NCBI RefSeq assembly: GCF_013425765.1
Contig: NZ_JACCJZ010000008.1
Span: 31,554 to 95,553 of the forward strand
Source: Luteimonas deserti
Lineage (GTDB): Bacteria; Pseudomonadota; Gammaproteobacteria; Xanthomonadales; Xanthomonadaceae
Length of the DNA stretch: 64,000 nt
Reading direction: 5' to 3'
Shown in pieces: positions 54,226-62,843 of this stretch (positions are counted from its first letter, which is position 1; every line of letters starts with the position of its first letter). Under the pieces are notes generated by a model, which was not told the DNA's origin, searched no databases, and was given only the letters and a program-made list of their open reading frames with translations. A program made the position numbers and the translations under genes.

Positions 54226-54807
54226 TTAGCGGTCGGGTTCCGACATTTCCGTCGCCGCTTCCGCGGGGCGGGGCTGCTCGGCGTAGGTGGGTTCGGGGCG
54301 ACGACGATCGACCGCCGGCCTCGCAGGCTCCGAGGCGGTGGCGTCGGCCACGGTGGCGCCGGCCACCGCGGGCGAGACGCTCGCCTGGGACTGCGATTGC
54401 GCACGCGGGCGGGGCGTCTCGCCGGTCGCCGCGGTGCGCGCCGCACCCTCGGCCGTTTGTGCGGCGTCGTCCGCGGTATCGGCGGCCTCGTCGGCCGTAC
54501 TCGCGGCCTTCTCGGCCATGGTGGCGGCGATGGTGGCCTGGATCGAGGTCATCAGACCGGCCACCGCACTGATCATCTGCAGGGACTTCGGCCCGCCCAG
54601 CTTGCCGAGACGGCGCAGCGCCCGATGCGGCTGGGTGGCGCCGGCAACCATGCCGGCGACCAGCCCGGCGATCACGATGCGCGGCGGCGTCCAGGCCTGG
54701 CGCCAGCTCGAATCCAGCGCGAGGTAGCGGTCTCGGGTCTGGTCCAGCCGGCCTTCGACCAGGCTCTCGGCGCGATCGACGCGGCTCTTGATGCCTTCGA
54801 AATTCAT
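54226..54807 (-). CDS. Hypothetical protein of the DUF1469/DUF883 cluster (193 aa)
   Basis: MNFEGIKSRVDRAESLVEGR starts a basic amphipathic region, then one membrane helix (IVIAGLVAGMVAGATQP), a helical stretch (AVAGLMTSIQATIAATMAEK) and a long Ala/Thr/Pro/Glu-rich disordered tail. No known family. Start overlaps the stop of the holin-like gene (ATGA), so it belongs to the same envelope-related operon. Confidence 0.8.
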   Translation of the reverse strand: MNFEGIKSRVDRAESLVEGRLDQTRDRYLALDSSWRQAWTPPRIVIAGLVAGMVAGATQPHRALRRLGKLGGPKSLQMISAVAGLMTSIQATIAATMAEKAASTADEAADTADDAAQTAEGAARTAATGETPRPRAQSQSQASVSPAVAGATVADATASEPARPAVDRRRPEPTYAEQPRPAEAATEMSEPDR

Positions 54808-55352
54808 CGCGGCGGGGTTCCGGTCGGGGCAGGGGCAAGGCCGCCGCCGGCAGGCGGCGCCTTCGGCGGCGCCAGCGCGTCGTCCTCGTCCGAGTCGTGC
54901 TCGGAGAACAGACCCAGGCGGGAGAGCTGGCGACGGGTGGCATGCATGCCGGCGAGATCGAAGAATACCGAGACGCGCCAAGCGGCCAGTCCGGCGACCA
55001 CCAGGCTGAGCAGCATCGTGATCGAGATCGAGGCCAGCCACGACAGGCCCCAGGACTGCAGCAAGGCGATCGCCGCGCCCATGGCCAGCAGCCAGGCCGA
55101 CGCGCCGAAGATCACCGACACCGCGGACCAGGCCAGCCCTCGCCCCAGGGCACTGCGTGCGAGGGCAAAGTCGGCGGAAATCAGCTTGCGCAGTGCGCGC
55201 CCGCTGTCGAGGCCGGACGAGACCGTCTCGGTCGCCGCCGCACGGATGCGGCGGATGCTTTCGTCCAGGTGGGGCGTTTCCCCGGGGGCCCGGCCGGCGC
55301 TGCCGGCGGGCTCGTCCTCGCGCGGGTCTTCCCCGTTCACGCGCTCGGTCAT
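54804..55352 (-). CDS. Putative holin-like/DUF1469 membrane protein
   Basis: 182 aa. Typical DUF1469 (phage holin family) layout: charged N-terminus, LRKLISADFALARSALGRGL, two helices (SAVSVIFGASAWLLAMGAAI and SISITMLLSLVVAGLAAWRV), then an acidic tail (SEHDSDEDDA). Despite the name this chromosomal family is not a phage lysis protein; it usually pairs with a DUF883 protein in a membrane-stress operon, as here. Confidence 0.9.
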   Translation of the reverse strand: MTERVNGEDPREDEPAGSAGRAPGETPHLDESIRRIRAAATETVSSGLDSGRALRKLISADFALARSALGRGLAWSAVSVIFGASAWLLAMGAAIALLQSWGLSWLASISITMLLSLVVAGLAAWRVSVFFDLAGMHATRRQLSRLGLFSEHDSDEDDALAPPKAPPAGGGLAPAPTGTPPR

Positions 55353-55361
55353 CGACTGCGC

Positions 55362-55718
55362 TTACCGGCTGCGCGCGAGCTTGGCGATGATCCAGCCGGT
55401 CGCGAAGGCGACGCCGAACGACGCGATCGGGCGCTCGCGGATCAGGTCCGCCGCGCTGTCGATCAGGTCGCGGCTCTTGTCCATCAGCACGTCGTACTGT
55501 TCCTTGGCGGCCGCCTGGCCTTCTTCCACGGCGGCCAGGCCGGCCATCGCGGAGTCGGCGAGATCGGACTTCACCGTCGCGCGGCCCAGCTTGAGTTCGT
55601 CGCCGGCCACGCTGGCCGCGCTCTTCACCGCCGTGCCCGCGTCACGCGCGGCCTGCGCCAGGCGCGCGCCGGCTTCGCCAAGATTGTTCTTCACCGCATC
55701 GGTCGAGGTGGGGGTCAT
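55362..55718 (-). CDS. DUF883 family protein (ElaB/YqjD type)
   Basis: 118 aa. A long amphipathic helix (KNNLGEAGARLAQAARDAGT to KEQYDVLMDKSRDLIDSAAD) followed by one C-terminal membrane helix (RERPIASFGVAFATGWIIAK), the usual RERP-x-x-x-x-G motif. YqjD and ElaB bind ribosomes to the membrane in stationary phase. ATG at 55718 is preferred to one at 55766. Confidence 0.92.
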   Translation of the reverse strand: MTPTSTDAVKNNLGEAGARLAQAARDAGTAVKSAASVAGDELKLGRATVKSDLADSAMAGLAAVEEGQAAAKEQYDVLMDKSRDLIDSAADLIRERPIASFGVAFATGWIIAKLARSR

Positions 55719-55787
55719 CGTGCTTGCTCCTGTGGGATTGGCGCGCCGCGCCGGACGGCGTGGCATCGAGCCGGTCTACTAACGGCG

Positions 55788-57212
55788 TCAACGCATGATC
55801 ACGTTGTAGATGCGTCCACCGCGTGAAATGCGCAGCACCAGCTCCGCCTGGCGCGAGCCGAGCACGTCGCGGAAACCGGCGAGGTCGCGGAAGTCGCCGC
55901 TGCTCGCGGCCACGATCAGGTCGTTCTCGCGCAGACCGGCCTGGTGGGCCCGGCTGCCCGGCTCGACCCGTTCCACCAGCACGCCTGCCGCGCGCGCGTT
56001 CTGCCTGCGGATCGCTTCGGGGATATCGGCCAGCGTGGCGCCGGTGAGGCGCGGGTCGAAGCTCGCGCCGTCCCGCGGCAACGCGCGCAGGCGCGTCTCC
56101 ACCTTCAACGTACGCCCGTCGCGCAGCACCTCGAGCACCACCGGCGCGTCCAAGGTCTGCAGGCCCTGGAAGTTGCGCAGCGCCTCGCTGTTGTCGATGC
56201 GCTGACCATTGGCCGACACCACCACGTCGCCCGGGCGCAGGCCCGCCGCCGCTGCCGGCGAGCCGGTGTGGACGCGGGTGACCACGGCCCCGCGCGCGGC
56301 ATCGAGGCCCAGGCCCTGGGCGATGCGCGCATCCACCGTCTGCGTGTCCACGCCCAGGGTCCCGCGGCGCACGCTGCCCGTGGTGGCCAGCTGGGTCATG
56401 ATGTCGCGGGCCAGGCTGATCGGAATCGCGAAGCCCAGGCCGATGTTGCCGGCCATGCTGCCGCGGGTGTTGAAGCTGGCGGTGTTGATGCCCACCAGCT
56501 CGCCGCGCAGGTTGACCAGCGCGCCGCCCGAGTTGCCCGGATTGATCGAGGCGTCGGTCTGGATGAAGTTCTGGAAGCCGATGCCCGGCACGTTGCTGCG
56601 GCCCACCGCCGAAACGATGCCCGAGGTCACCGTCTGTCCGAAGCCGAAGGGGTTGCCCACCGCGACGACGAAATCCCCGACCTGAAGGTTGGCGTCCTGC
56701 GCCAGCGGAATCGCGGTGAGGTTGTCGGCCTGGATGCGCATCAGCGCGACGTCGGTGTCGACGTCCGAGCCGATGAACTCCGCGGCGACCGTACGGCCGT
56801 CGGCCAGGGTCACCGACACGTCGTCGGCGCCCTCGATCACATGATGGTTGGTGAGCACGTAGCCCTGGCGCGCGTCGACGATCACGCCCGAGCCCAGGGA
56901 TTCGTTGATCCGCTCCTGCGACAGCTCGGGGAACATGCGCCGGAAGAACGGGTCGTTGCCGAAGGGGCTCACCCGCACGCGCTGCTTGGTCTGCACCGAG
57001 ACCACCGACGGCGTCACCGTGCGCAGCATCGGCGCCAGCGACGGCAGCGCCTGGCCGTCGACGGCCGTGGGCAGGGCCGCCGCCAGCGGCACCGTCGCCG
57101 CAGGGGGCACGGCGCCCGCCGGCTGCTGCACCACATCGCGCAGCGCGGTCGCGGCGAAACCGCCGAACGCGGCGGCGGCGGTCAGGGCGAGGAGAGTGGT
57201 CTTGGCGCGCAT
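55788..57212 (-). CDS. Do-type periplasmic serine protease (DegQ/HtrA)
   Basis: 474 aa. Signal helix MRAKTTLLALTAAAAFGGFA. Trypsin-like domain with GYVLTNHHVIEGADDVSVTL (His), DTDVALMRIQAD (Asp) and SINPGNSGGALVNLRGELVG (Ser), then two PDZ domains (GLDAARGAVVTRVHTGSPAA and ARAAGVLVERVEPGSRAHQA). Quality-control protease and chaperone of the periplasm. Its own unit with no visible partner. Confidence 0.96.
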   Translation of the reverse strand: MRAKTTLLALTAAAAFGGFAATALRDVVQQPAGAVPPAATVPLAAALPTAVDGQALPSLAPMLRTVTPSVVSVQTKQRVRVSPFGNDPFFRRMFPELSQERINESLGSGVIVDARQGYVLTNHHVIEGADDVSVTLADGRTVAAEFIGSDVDTDVALMRIQADNLTAIPLAQDANLQVGDFVVAVGNPFGFGQTVTSGIVSAVGRSNVPGIGFQNFIQTDASINPGNSGGALVNLRGELVGINTASFNTRGSMAGNIGLGFAIPISLARDIMTQLATTGSVRRGTLGVDTQTVDARIAQGLGLDAARGAVVTRVHTGSPAAAAGLRPGDVVVSANGQRIDNSEALRNFQGLQTLDAPVVLEVLRDGRTLKVETRLRALPRDGASFDPRLTGATLADIPEAIRRQNARAAGVLVERVEPGSRAHQAGLRENDLIVAASSGDFRDLAGFRDVLGSRQAELVLRISRGGRIYNVIMR

Positions 57213-57448
57213 CTGGAAACCCCTGTCGTCATGGCCCGCTGCAGCGCAGCGGAACGAGGCACGGTCGGACGGCGCGGATCAAACGACGGTGAATCCGGCC
57301 GTGGCTGCCGGCAAGTCTCGCCGTCCGCGCTTGAATCCGCGTTGAAGTCCGCATTCATACATCAGGCCGATGCGCGATGCCGCAGTGGAGCGCGCGCATG
57401 CCTCACCACGATGCGCGCGCCGCGCGATCCGGCGGGCCTGGCGCGGCG

Positions 57449-57477
57449 TTGACAGCCCCCGGCGCCGGGCGTAGCGT
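57449..57477 (+). promoter_or_regulatory. Sigma-70 promoter of nrdJ
   Basis: TTGACA (perfect -35), 17 bases, TAGCGT (-10), about 290 bases before the nrdJ start. Confidence 0.6.
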
Positions 57478-57492
57478 GGGCCCCCGCGTCGG

Positions 57493-57510
57493 CCACAACA
57501 TCTTGGGTGT
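57493..57510 (+). promoter_or_regulatory. NrdR box-like dyad downstream of the nrdJ promoter
   Basis: CCACAACATCTTGGGTGT resembles the NrdR repressor box (aCACwATATwGTGt), with CAC and GTG ends and an AT centre. It overlaps the expected start of transcription. Only one box is seen, while NrdR usually uses two. Confidence 0.45.
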
Positions 57511-57765
57511 CGCGCAAGCAGCGACCCAAGCGATGGGGCTTTCCCGCACAGCGTCGGGCACGCCGCAGGGGAGAATTGATTAGACCGGTCCAGCACGATT
57601 CCAGCGTGGAATGCCGCATGCCCGCCGCATGTTCGCCGGCCGGGTCGTGCTCGGTGCGTCCGCCTCTTCAAGCGCACGCGGTGTGCGGCACCCGTTGAAC
57701 CCGATATCGCATCCACACCGTCGCCCGGCGCCTGCCTGCGCGACCTGCAAGGAGAGTGAAGCAGC

Positions 57766-59916
57766 ATGAGCACGGTACGCCTCGAGGCGGTGAAAACGCA
57801 GACCGGTCCCAGGATTCCAATGCAACCGGCCTCGACCGACATCTGGGACAAGAAGTACCGGCTCAAGACCAAGCAGGGTGTGGCGGTGGACGTCGACATC
57901 GACGGCACCTACCAGCGCGTCGCGCGTGCGCTGGCCGAGGCCGAGACCACCCCCGAGGCGCGCACCTACTGGTACGACCGCTTCCTGTGGGCCCTGCGCC
58001 GCGGGGCCATCCCGGCCGGCCGCATCACGTCCAACGCCGGCGCGCTCGACCACAAGCCCGCCACCAGCACGATCAACTGCACCGTGTCGGGCACGATCAC
58101 CGACTCGATGGACGGCATCCTGCAGAAGGTCCACGAGGCCGGGCTCACGCTCAAGGCGGGCTGCGGCATCGGCTACGAATTCTCCACGCTGCGGCCCAAG
58201 GGCGCCTTCGTCGCCGGCGCCGGTGCCTACACCTCCGGCCCGATGTCCTTCATGGATATCTACGACAAGATGTGCTTCACCGTCAGTTCCGCCGGCGGTC
58301 GCCGCGGCGCGCAGATGGGCACCTTCGACGTCAGCCACCCCGACGTGCGCGACTTCATCCGTGCCAAGCGCGAGGACGGCCGCCTGCGCCAGTTCAACCT
58401 CTCGCTGCTGATCACCGACGGGTTCATGCAGGCCGTCGACAGCGACGCCGACTGGCCGCTGGTGTTCCCGCTGGCCGAGGCCGAGGCGCACGAGGTGGAT
58501 CTCGCCGATGCCGGGCAGGTGGTCTGGCGCGAGTGGCCGCACAGCACCGGCTACGTCACCCGCGACGACGGCCTGGTGGCCTGCAAGGTCTACGGCACCG
58601 TCCGCGCACGACACCTGTGGGACATGATCATGGTGTCCACCTACGACTACGCCGAGCCGGGATTCATCCTGATCGACAAGGTCAACGAGATGAACAACAA
58701 CTGGTGGTGCGAGACCATCCGCGCGACCAACCCCTGCGGCGAGCAGCCCCTCCCGCCCTACGGCGCCTGCCTGCTGGGCTCGGTCAACCTCACCACCTTC
58801 GTGCGCGAGCCGTTCACCGAGCGCGCGTGGTTCGACTGGGAGGAATACAAGGAGGTCGTGCGCGTGTTCACCCGCATGCTCGACAACGTGGTCGAGGTCA
58901 ACGGGCTTCCCCTGCAGCAGCAGCGCGACGAGATCATGCGCAAGCGCCGCCACGGCATGGGCTTCCTCGGCCTCGGCAGCACGGTGACCATGCTGCGCAT
59001 GAAGTACGGCGAAGCCGACAGCTGCGAGTTCACCGAGCGCATCGCGCGCGAGATGGCCGTGGCCGGCTGGGAGACGGGCCTCGCCCTCGCCCAGGAGAAA
59101 GGCCCGGCGCCGATCATGGAAGAGCGTTTCACCGTCACGGCCGAGATGCTGCGCAAGCGGCCCGAGATGGCCGCCGACGGCTGGGCGGTGGGCCAGGAAA
59201 TTCCCGGCAAGGTGCTGCACGCCAAGTATTCGCGCTACATGCAGAAGATCGCCGAGGTGGCGCCCGACCTCGTGGACCAGCTCGCCGAGACCGGCGCACG
59301 CTTCACCCACCACAGCTCCATCGCGCCCACCGGCACCATCTCGCTGAGTCTGGCCAACAACGCCTCCAACGGCATCGAACCGTCCTTCGCGCACCACTAC
59401 AGCCGCAATATCATCCGCGAGGGCAAGAAGTCCAAGGAAAAGGTGGACGTCTTCTCGTTCGAGCTGCTGGCCTACCGCGAACTGGTGAATCCGAAGGCCA
59501 TGCCGTACTCGGACGACGCCGAAGCGAAGCTTCCGGACTACTTCATCGCCGCCGACGACATCACCCCCAAGGCGCACGTCGACGTGCAGGCCGCCGCCCA
59601 GCGCTGGGTGGACAGCTCGATCTCCAAGACCGCGAACGTCCCCACGGATTACCCCTACGAGGACTTCAAGGACATCTACACCTATGCCTACCGGCAGGGG
59701 CTCAAGGGCTGCACCACGTTCCGCTTCAATCCGGCCGCCTTCCAGGGCGTGCTGGTGAAGGAAGCGGACCTGGCCAACACCACCTACCGCTTCGAGCTGG
59801 AAGGCGGCGAGGTGGTGGAAGTGAAGGGCAACGAGCAGATCGAATACGACGGCGAGATGCACACCGCCGCCAACCTGTTCGACGCATTGAAGGAAGGGTA
59901 TTACGGCAAGTTCTGA
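57766..59916 (+). CDS. nrdJ: Class II (B12-dependent) ribonucleotide reductase, main subunit (NrdJa)
   Basis: 716 aa. Reduces ribonucleotides to deoxyribonucleotides with adenosylcobalamin and needs no oxygen. RITSNAGALDHKPATSTINC, GLTLKAGCGIGYEFSTLRPK, NEMNNNWWCETIRATNPCGE (active-site N-x-C-x-E region) and SIAPTGTISLSLANNASNGI are family blocks. The protein lacks the C-terminal Cys tail, which is in a separate gene at 60966, as in the split nrdJa/nrdJb of Pseudomonas. AAGGAGAGTGAAGCAGC precedes the ATG. Confidence 0.96.
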   Translation: MSTVRLEAVKTQTGPRIPMQPASTDIWDKKYRLKTKQGVAVDVDIDGTYQRVARALAEAETTPEARTYWYDRFLWALRRGAIPAGRITSNAGALDHKPATSTINCTVSGTITDSMDGILQKVHEAGLTLKAGCGIGYEFSTLRPKGAFVAGAGAYTSGPMSFMDIYDKMCFTVSSAGGRRGAQMGTFDVSHPDVRDFIRAKREDGRLRQFNLSLLITDGFMQAVDSDADWPLVFPLAEAEAHEVDLADAGQVVWREWPHSTGYVTRDDGLVACKVYGTVRARHLWDMIMVSTYDYAEPGFILIDKVNEMNNNWWCETIRATNPCGEQPLPPYGACLLGSVNLTTFVREPFTERAWFDWEEYKEVVRVFTRMLDNVVEVNGLPLQQQRDEIMRKRRHGMGFLGLGSTVTMLRMKYGEADSCEFTERIAREMAVAGWETGLALAQEKGPAPIMEERFTVTAEMLRKRPEMAADGWAVGQEIPGKVLHAKYSRYMQKIAEVAPDLVDQLAETGARFTHHSSIAPTGTISLSLANNASNGIEPSFAHHYSRNIIREGKKSKEKVDVFSFELLAYRELVNPKAMPYSDDAEAKLPDYFIAADDITPKAHVDVQAAAQRWVDSSISKTANVPTDYPYEDFKDIYTYAYRQGLKGCTTFRFNPAAFQGVLVKEADLANTTYRFELEGGEVVEVKGNEQIEYDGEMHTAANLFDALKEGYYGKF

Positions 59917-59922
59917 GCGGGT

Positions 59923-59948
59923 GGCCGGCGCGCGCGGGCCGGCCGTTT
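59923..59948 (+). terminator. Hairpin after nrdJa
   Basis: GGCCGGC-GCGCGCGG-GCCGGCC followed by GTTTCC, 7 bases after the stop. Strong stem, weak T-run; may only partly stop transcription toward the H1-like gene and nrdJb. Confidence 0.5.
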
Positions 59949-60061
59949 CCGCTCGCACGGGGTGATCGAAACCGCGCAGCGCTTTCCCACCGATGCACAT
60001 TCTTCGCGCTACATTTTGCGCGCGGGCAATGGGCTCCGCTTCCACTGACGAGGACACCACC

Positions 60062-60871
60062 ATGAGCAACGGGAACGGGGTGACGGACACCCTGAGCAGT
60101 GCCGCCGACGACGTCGCGGGAGCGGCGAAGGAGCTCGTCTCCGCGGTCACCGAGCGCGCACGCGCCGTCGTGACGTCGGCCCGCACCACCGCACGCAATG
60201 CCGAGCAGGCCGTGAGCACGCGTGCCAGCCGGGTGAGCCGGTCGGCGAGCGACACCGTCGCCAAGGCCGGCGAGGCGGTGAGCAAGCGCGTGACCGCCGC
60301 GAAGAACAGTCTGAGCGCGGCCAAGACCGCGGCCGCGGCCGAGATCGCCGCGCTCAAGCGCAAGGGGGCCGGCAAGGCGGGCGCCGCGGATGCCGCGTCC
60401 ACCGCCGGGACGTCCGCCACCCGGGCGCCTGCCAAGAAGACGGCGACGAAGAAGACGGCCACCAGCAAGGCCGCCCCGCGCAAGGCGGCCGCGAAGAAGA
60501 CCGCCGCCACCCGCACCGCTGCGAAGACAACGGCCACCGCGAAGAAGGTCGCGCGGAAGCAGGCCACGAAGACGGCGACCGGCGGCCGCGCCCCCGCGCG
60601 CAAGACGCCGGCCAGGACCGCCGGTGCCGGCGCCGCGAAGTCCGCCGCCAAGAAGGTCGCGAAGAAAGTCGCGAAGAAGACCACGAAGAAGCCCGCGAAG
60701 ACAGCCACTACCGCAAAGCGCAGCGTGTCCGCCCGCAAGACCGCGGCGCCCCGCAAGGCCGCCACCGCCACACGCAAGGCGCCCGCCAAAAAGGCCGCGG
60801 CCCGCAAGGCGCCGGCCCGCAAGAGCGCCGCCAGGAACACCGCCTCGCGCAGCACGCGCACGCCGACCTGA
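60062..60871 (+). CDS. Histone H1-like/lysine-alanine-rich DNA-binding protein
   Basis: 269 aa. The N-terminal 110 residues are an Ala-rich amphipathic helix region (SAADDVAGAAKELVSAVTER); the rest is a long Lys/Ala/Thr/Pro/Arg-rich tail of imperfect repeats (AAKKTAATR, KKVAKKVAKKTTKK, RKAPAKK). Such proteins bind DNA nonspecifically, like AlgP of Pseudomonas and bacterial H1 homologues. Length is likely to vary by repeat slippage. ATG at 60062; an ATG at 59993 is in frame but less likely. It sits between the two parts of the reductase. Confidence 0.85.
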   Translation: MSNGNGVTDTLSSAADDVAGAAKELVSAVTERARAVVTSARTTARNAEQAVSTRASRVSRSASDTVAKAGEAVSKRVTAAKNSLSAAKTAAAAEIAALKRKGAGKAGAADAASTAGTSATRAPAKKTATKKTATSKAAPRKAAAKKTAATRTAAKTTATAKKVARKQATKTATGGRAPARKTPARTAGAGAAKSAAKKVAKKVAKKTTKKPAKTATTAKRSVSARKTAAPRKAATATRKAPAKKAAARKAPARKSAARNTASRSTRTPT

Positions 60872-60878
60872 CACCGAC

Positions 60879-60910
60879 GCCCGCCCTGTCCGGATCCGGA
60901 CGGGGCGGGC
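60879..60910. repeat. 32-bp inverted repeat between H1-like gene and nrdJb
   Basis: GCCCGCCC-T-GTCCGGA pairs with TCCGGAC-G-GGGCGGGC, nearly perfect with no loop. No T-run; could be an mRNA processing or pausing hairpin. Confidence 0.65.
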
Positions 60911-60965
60911 GCGGCATCGGCGGCGTCCCATCGCCCGTATCGCATCGCACACCAGGAATGGCGCC

Positions 60966-61748
60966 ATGGCCGTCAAGATCGACCGAAAGATCACCGGATA
61001 CGCCGTCGTCAAGCCCGAGGACGCCGCCGTCGAAGGCCAGTCCGTGCCGCGCGCGACCGTCGAGGCCGAGCTGCCCAGGGCCGACGTGATCCATATGCAC
61101 GAGCGCATCGAGCGCCCCGAAGTACTGATCGGCAGCACCTACAAGATCAAATCCCCGCTGGTGGAACACGCCATGTACGTGACCATCAATGACATCGTGC
61201 TCAACGCCGGCTCCGAGCACGAGCAGCGCCGCCCGTTCGAGATCTTCATCAACTCCAAATCCATGGAGCACTTCCAGTGGATCGTCGCGCTGACGCGCAT
61301 CATGTCGGCCGTGTTCCGCAAGGGCGGCGACGTGACCTTCCTGGTGGAGGAGATGCGCGCCGTGTTCGACCCCAAGGGCGGCTACTTCAAGGCCGGTGGC
61401 GTGTACATGCCGTCGCTGGTGGCCGAGCTCGGCATGATCGTCGAGGACCACCTGAAGTCCATCGGCATGATGCACGACCCGCAGATGAGCGACGCGCAGA
61501 AGGCGCTGATCGCCGAAAAGCGCAAGCAGGTCGAGCAACGGGAAGGCTCAAAAAAAAACGCTGATGTAAGCGCGGCGCCGCAGGCGCGCGGCAGTACCGA
61601 CGATCACCCCGAGGACATCGCCGTCACCGGCGACGGCGCGAGCTTTCCGCCGTCCGGGACAATGTGCCACAAGTGCAGCACGAAGGCGCTGGTGCTGATG
61701 GATGGGTGTGCGACGTGTTTGAACTGTGGGTATTCGAAGTGCGGGTAA
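60966..61748 (+). CDS. Class II ribonucleotide reductase, C-terminal subunit (NrdJb)
   Basis: 260 aa. The body (MAVKIDRKITGYAVVKPEDA onward) matches the NrdJb part: RPFEIFINSKSMEHFQWIVA, AVFDPKGGYFKAGGVYMPSL. The tail CHKCSTKALVLMDGCATCLN, CGYSKCG holds the Cys pairs that re-reduce the active site. A run of nine A at 61550-61558 lies between body and tail; slipping there would remove the tail. With NrdJa it forms the working enzyme. Confidence 0.93.
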   Translation: MAVKIDRKITGYAVVKPEDAAVEGQSVPRATVEAELPRADVIHMHERIERPEVLIGSTYKIKSPLVEHAMYVTINDIVLNAGSEHEQRRPFEIFINSKSMEHFQWIVALTRIMSAVFRKGGDVTFLVEEMRAVFDPKGGYFKAGGVYMPSLVAELGMIVEDHLKSIGMMHDPQMSDAQKALIAEKRKQVEQREGSKKNADVSAAPQARGSTDDHPEDIAVTGDGASFPPSGTMCHKCSTKALVLMDGCATCLNCGYSKCG

Positions 61749-61770
61749 AATCTAGCTGCGCGGTGAATAC

Positions 61771-62259
61771 ATGACAGCTATGGAAATTGTCAGCCTAGTA
61801 AGTGCCACGCTCACGTTAGCCGGCTTGGTCTTGGCAATAGTGGAGGCTCGTCGTGCTCGCGTTGCGTCGATTAGTGCCGAAAATGCCGCTAAAGCAGCTA
61901 GAGATGCAAGCCTTCGGTCGGCAGCGGTTCTTGATCTGAGCGCGACAATAAAAGCATTGAGTGAAATAAAAAGCTTGCATAGGGCGGCCGCGTTGGAAGT
62001 CCTTCCCGCTCGATACGAAGCCCTCAGGCACTCACTTACTGCTATGCGACAAGTAAGGCTGTTCTCAGAGACAGACGTTCAAAAGTCTATGCAGAGCTTA
62101 ATTACCCGTTTGGCGGGTATCGAAAGAATAATCGATCAAGGGGTAACCGTTGAAGATTTTAAGTCGCAAGTTCCAAGAATAAACGCGCAAATAACAAGGG
62201 CGATGGATGATATGCAGGCGGTGATGGTTGTTGTTGCGCACCAAGGAGTTAAGTTATGA
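61771..62259 (+). CDS. Hypothetical membrane protein, AT-rich island (162 aa)
   Basis: One N-terminal helix (MEIVSLVSATLTLAGLVLAI) then a coiled helical domain (AENAAKAARDASLRSAAVLD, SLHRAAALEVLPARYEALRH). Unknown family. Base use is clearly less GC-rich than its neighbours, with many A/T third positions (for example ATA, TTA, AAA), suggesting recent transfer. Its stop overlaps the next start (ATGA), so the two are a unit. Confidence 0.82.
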   Translation: MTAMEIVSLVSATLTLAGLVLAIVEARRARVASISAENAAKAARDASLRSAAVLDLSATIKALSEIKSLHRAAALEVLPARYEALRHSLTAMRQVRLFSETDVQKSMQSLITRLAGIERIIDQGVTVEDFKSQVPRINAQITRAMDDMQAVMVVVAHQGVKL

Positions 62260-62609
62260 GCGGCCAAAAGCTTGTTGCATTAACTAGGATGCTAGCTGAG
62301 AGAACCGAGCGTGGAGAGCTTAAGTGGGAAGAGTCAGAGCGGCCTGGCGTCTTTCAGGTTTCTTTTTCAAATTCATCAGTTCGAATTTTGCATCGCGATA
62401 GTCGACTCCAGCGAGGAAGTACAGAGTATGTGATTTCAATTATAAATTCGTTGGGAGTGGAGGTTGATGAGATTGGGGATGAGTCGATGCCAACCGAGGG
62501 CGCTTATTCCTTGATGAAGCAAATGTATGAGCAGGCTCGGAGAAAAGCTATGGGTGTCGACACGGCAATCGACTCGATTATTGAAGATCTTGAGTCTGGT
62601 ATTTTTTAA
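62256..62609 (+). CDS. Hypothetical protein, AT-rich island (117 aa)
   Basis: MSGQKLVALTRMLAERTERG, then GELKWEESERPGVFQVSFSN, SVRILHRDSRLQRGSTEYVI and a C-terminal helix (YEQARRKAMGVDTAIDSIIE). This pattern (LL--T--GKIKWE---FQVSFPN-SVRI--RDSR, YE-AR--A-GVD-ALD) recurs in uncharacterised small proteins; function unknown. Cytosolic. AT-rich codons like its partner. Paired with the membrane protein upstream, perhaps as sensor and membrane partner (inference). Confidence 0.8.
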   Translation: MSGQKLVALTRMLAERTERGELKWEESERPGVFQVSFSNSSVRILHRDSRLQRGSTEYVISIINSLGVEVDEIGDESMPTEGAYSLMKQMYEQARRKAMGVDTAIDSIIEDLESGIF

Positions 62610-62843
62610 GAATTTGTTAGCTTTGGGTTGATGGGCTCAATCTAAATTTTCTGATTTCTTGGCGTTTGGAGGGGGGTCTTGAGTCTCGCGCCCTTTAAAC
62701 TACTAGAGCTTGGATTAAGCGATTTCGGGGAATTGGTCTCGAATTAATGGTGCTGTTTTCAACCGTTCGTATTATCTGATCGCGGATGTCAGCTTCCTTC
62801 CCTGTGGATCGCAATAGGCTTCGTGTTTCGGGACAATGCAAAT

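Larger units (their letters stand above)
57213..57765. other. Divergent promoter region between degQ-like protease and nrdJ
   Basis: 553 bases without a gene. Holds a strong plus-strand promoter and an NrdR-box-like site, listed separately. No cobalamin riboswitch signature was recognised in the 250-base leader. Confidence 0.6.

Noticed and set aside
54804..55352. Prophage lysis cassette
   Set aside because: The holin-like protein belongs to the chromosomal DUF1469 type and sits with DUF883; no phage genes are around it.
57511..57765. Cobalamin riboswitch upstream of the B12-dependent reductase
   Set aside because: No B12-box-like core or matching stems recognised in the leader by eye; a covariance search would decide.
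57580..60945. 1121-aa minus-strand open frame
   Set aside because: It is the antisense shadow of nrdJ and the H1-like gene; composition is skewed to Arg, His, Ala, Gly, with no domain.
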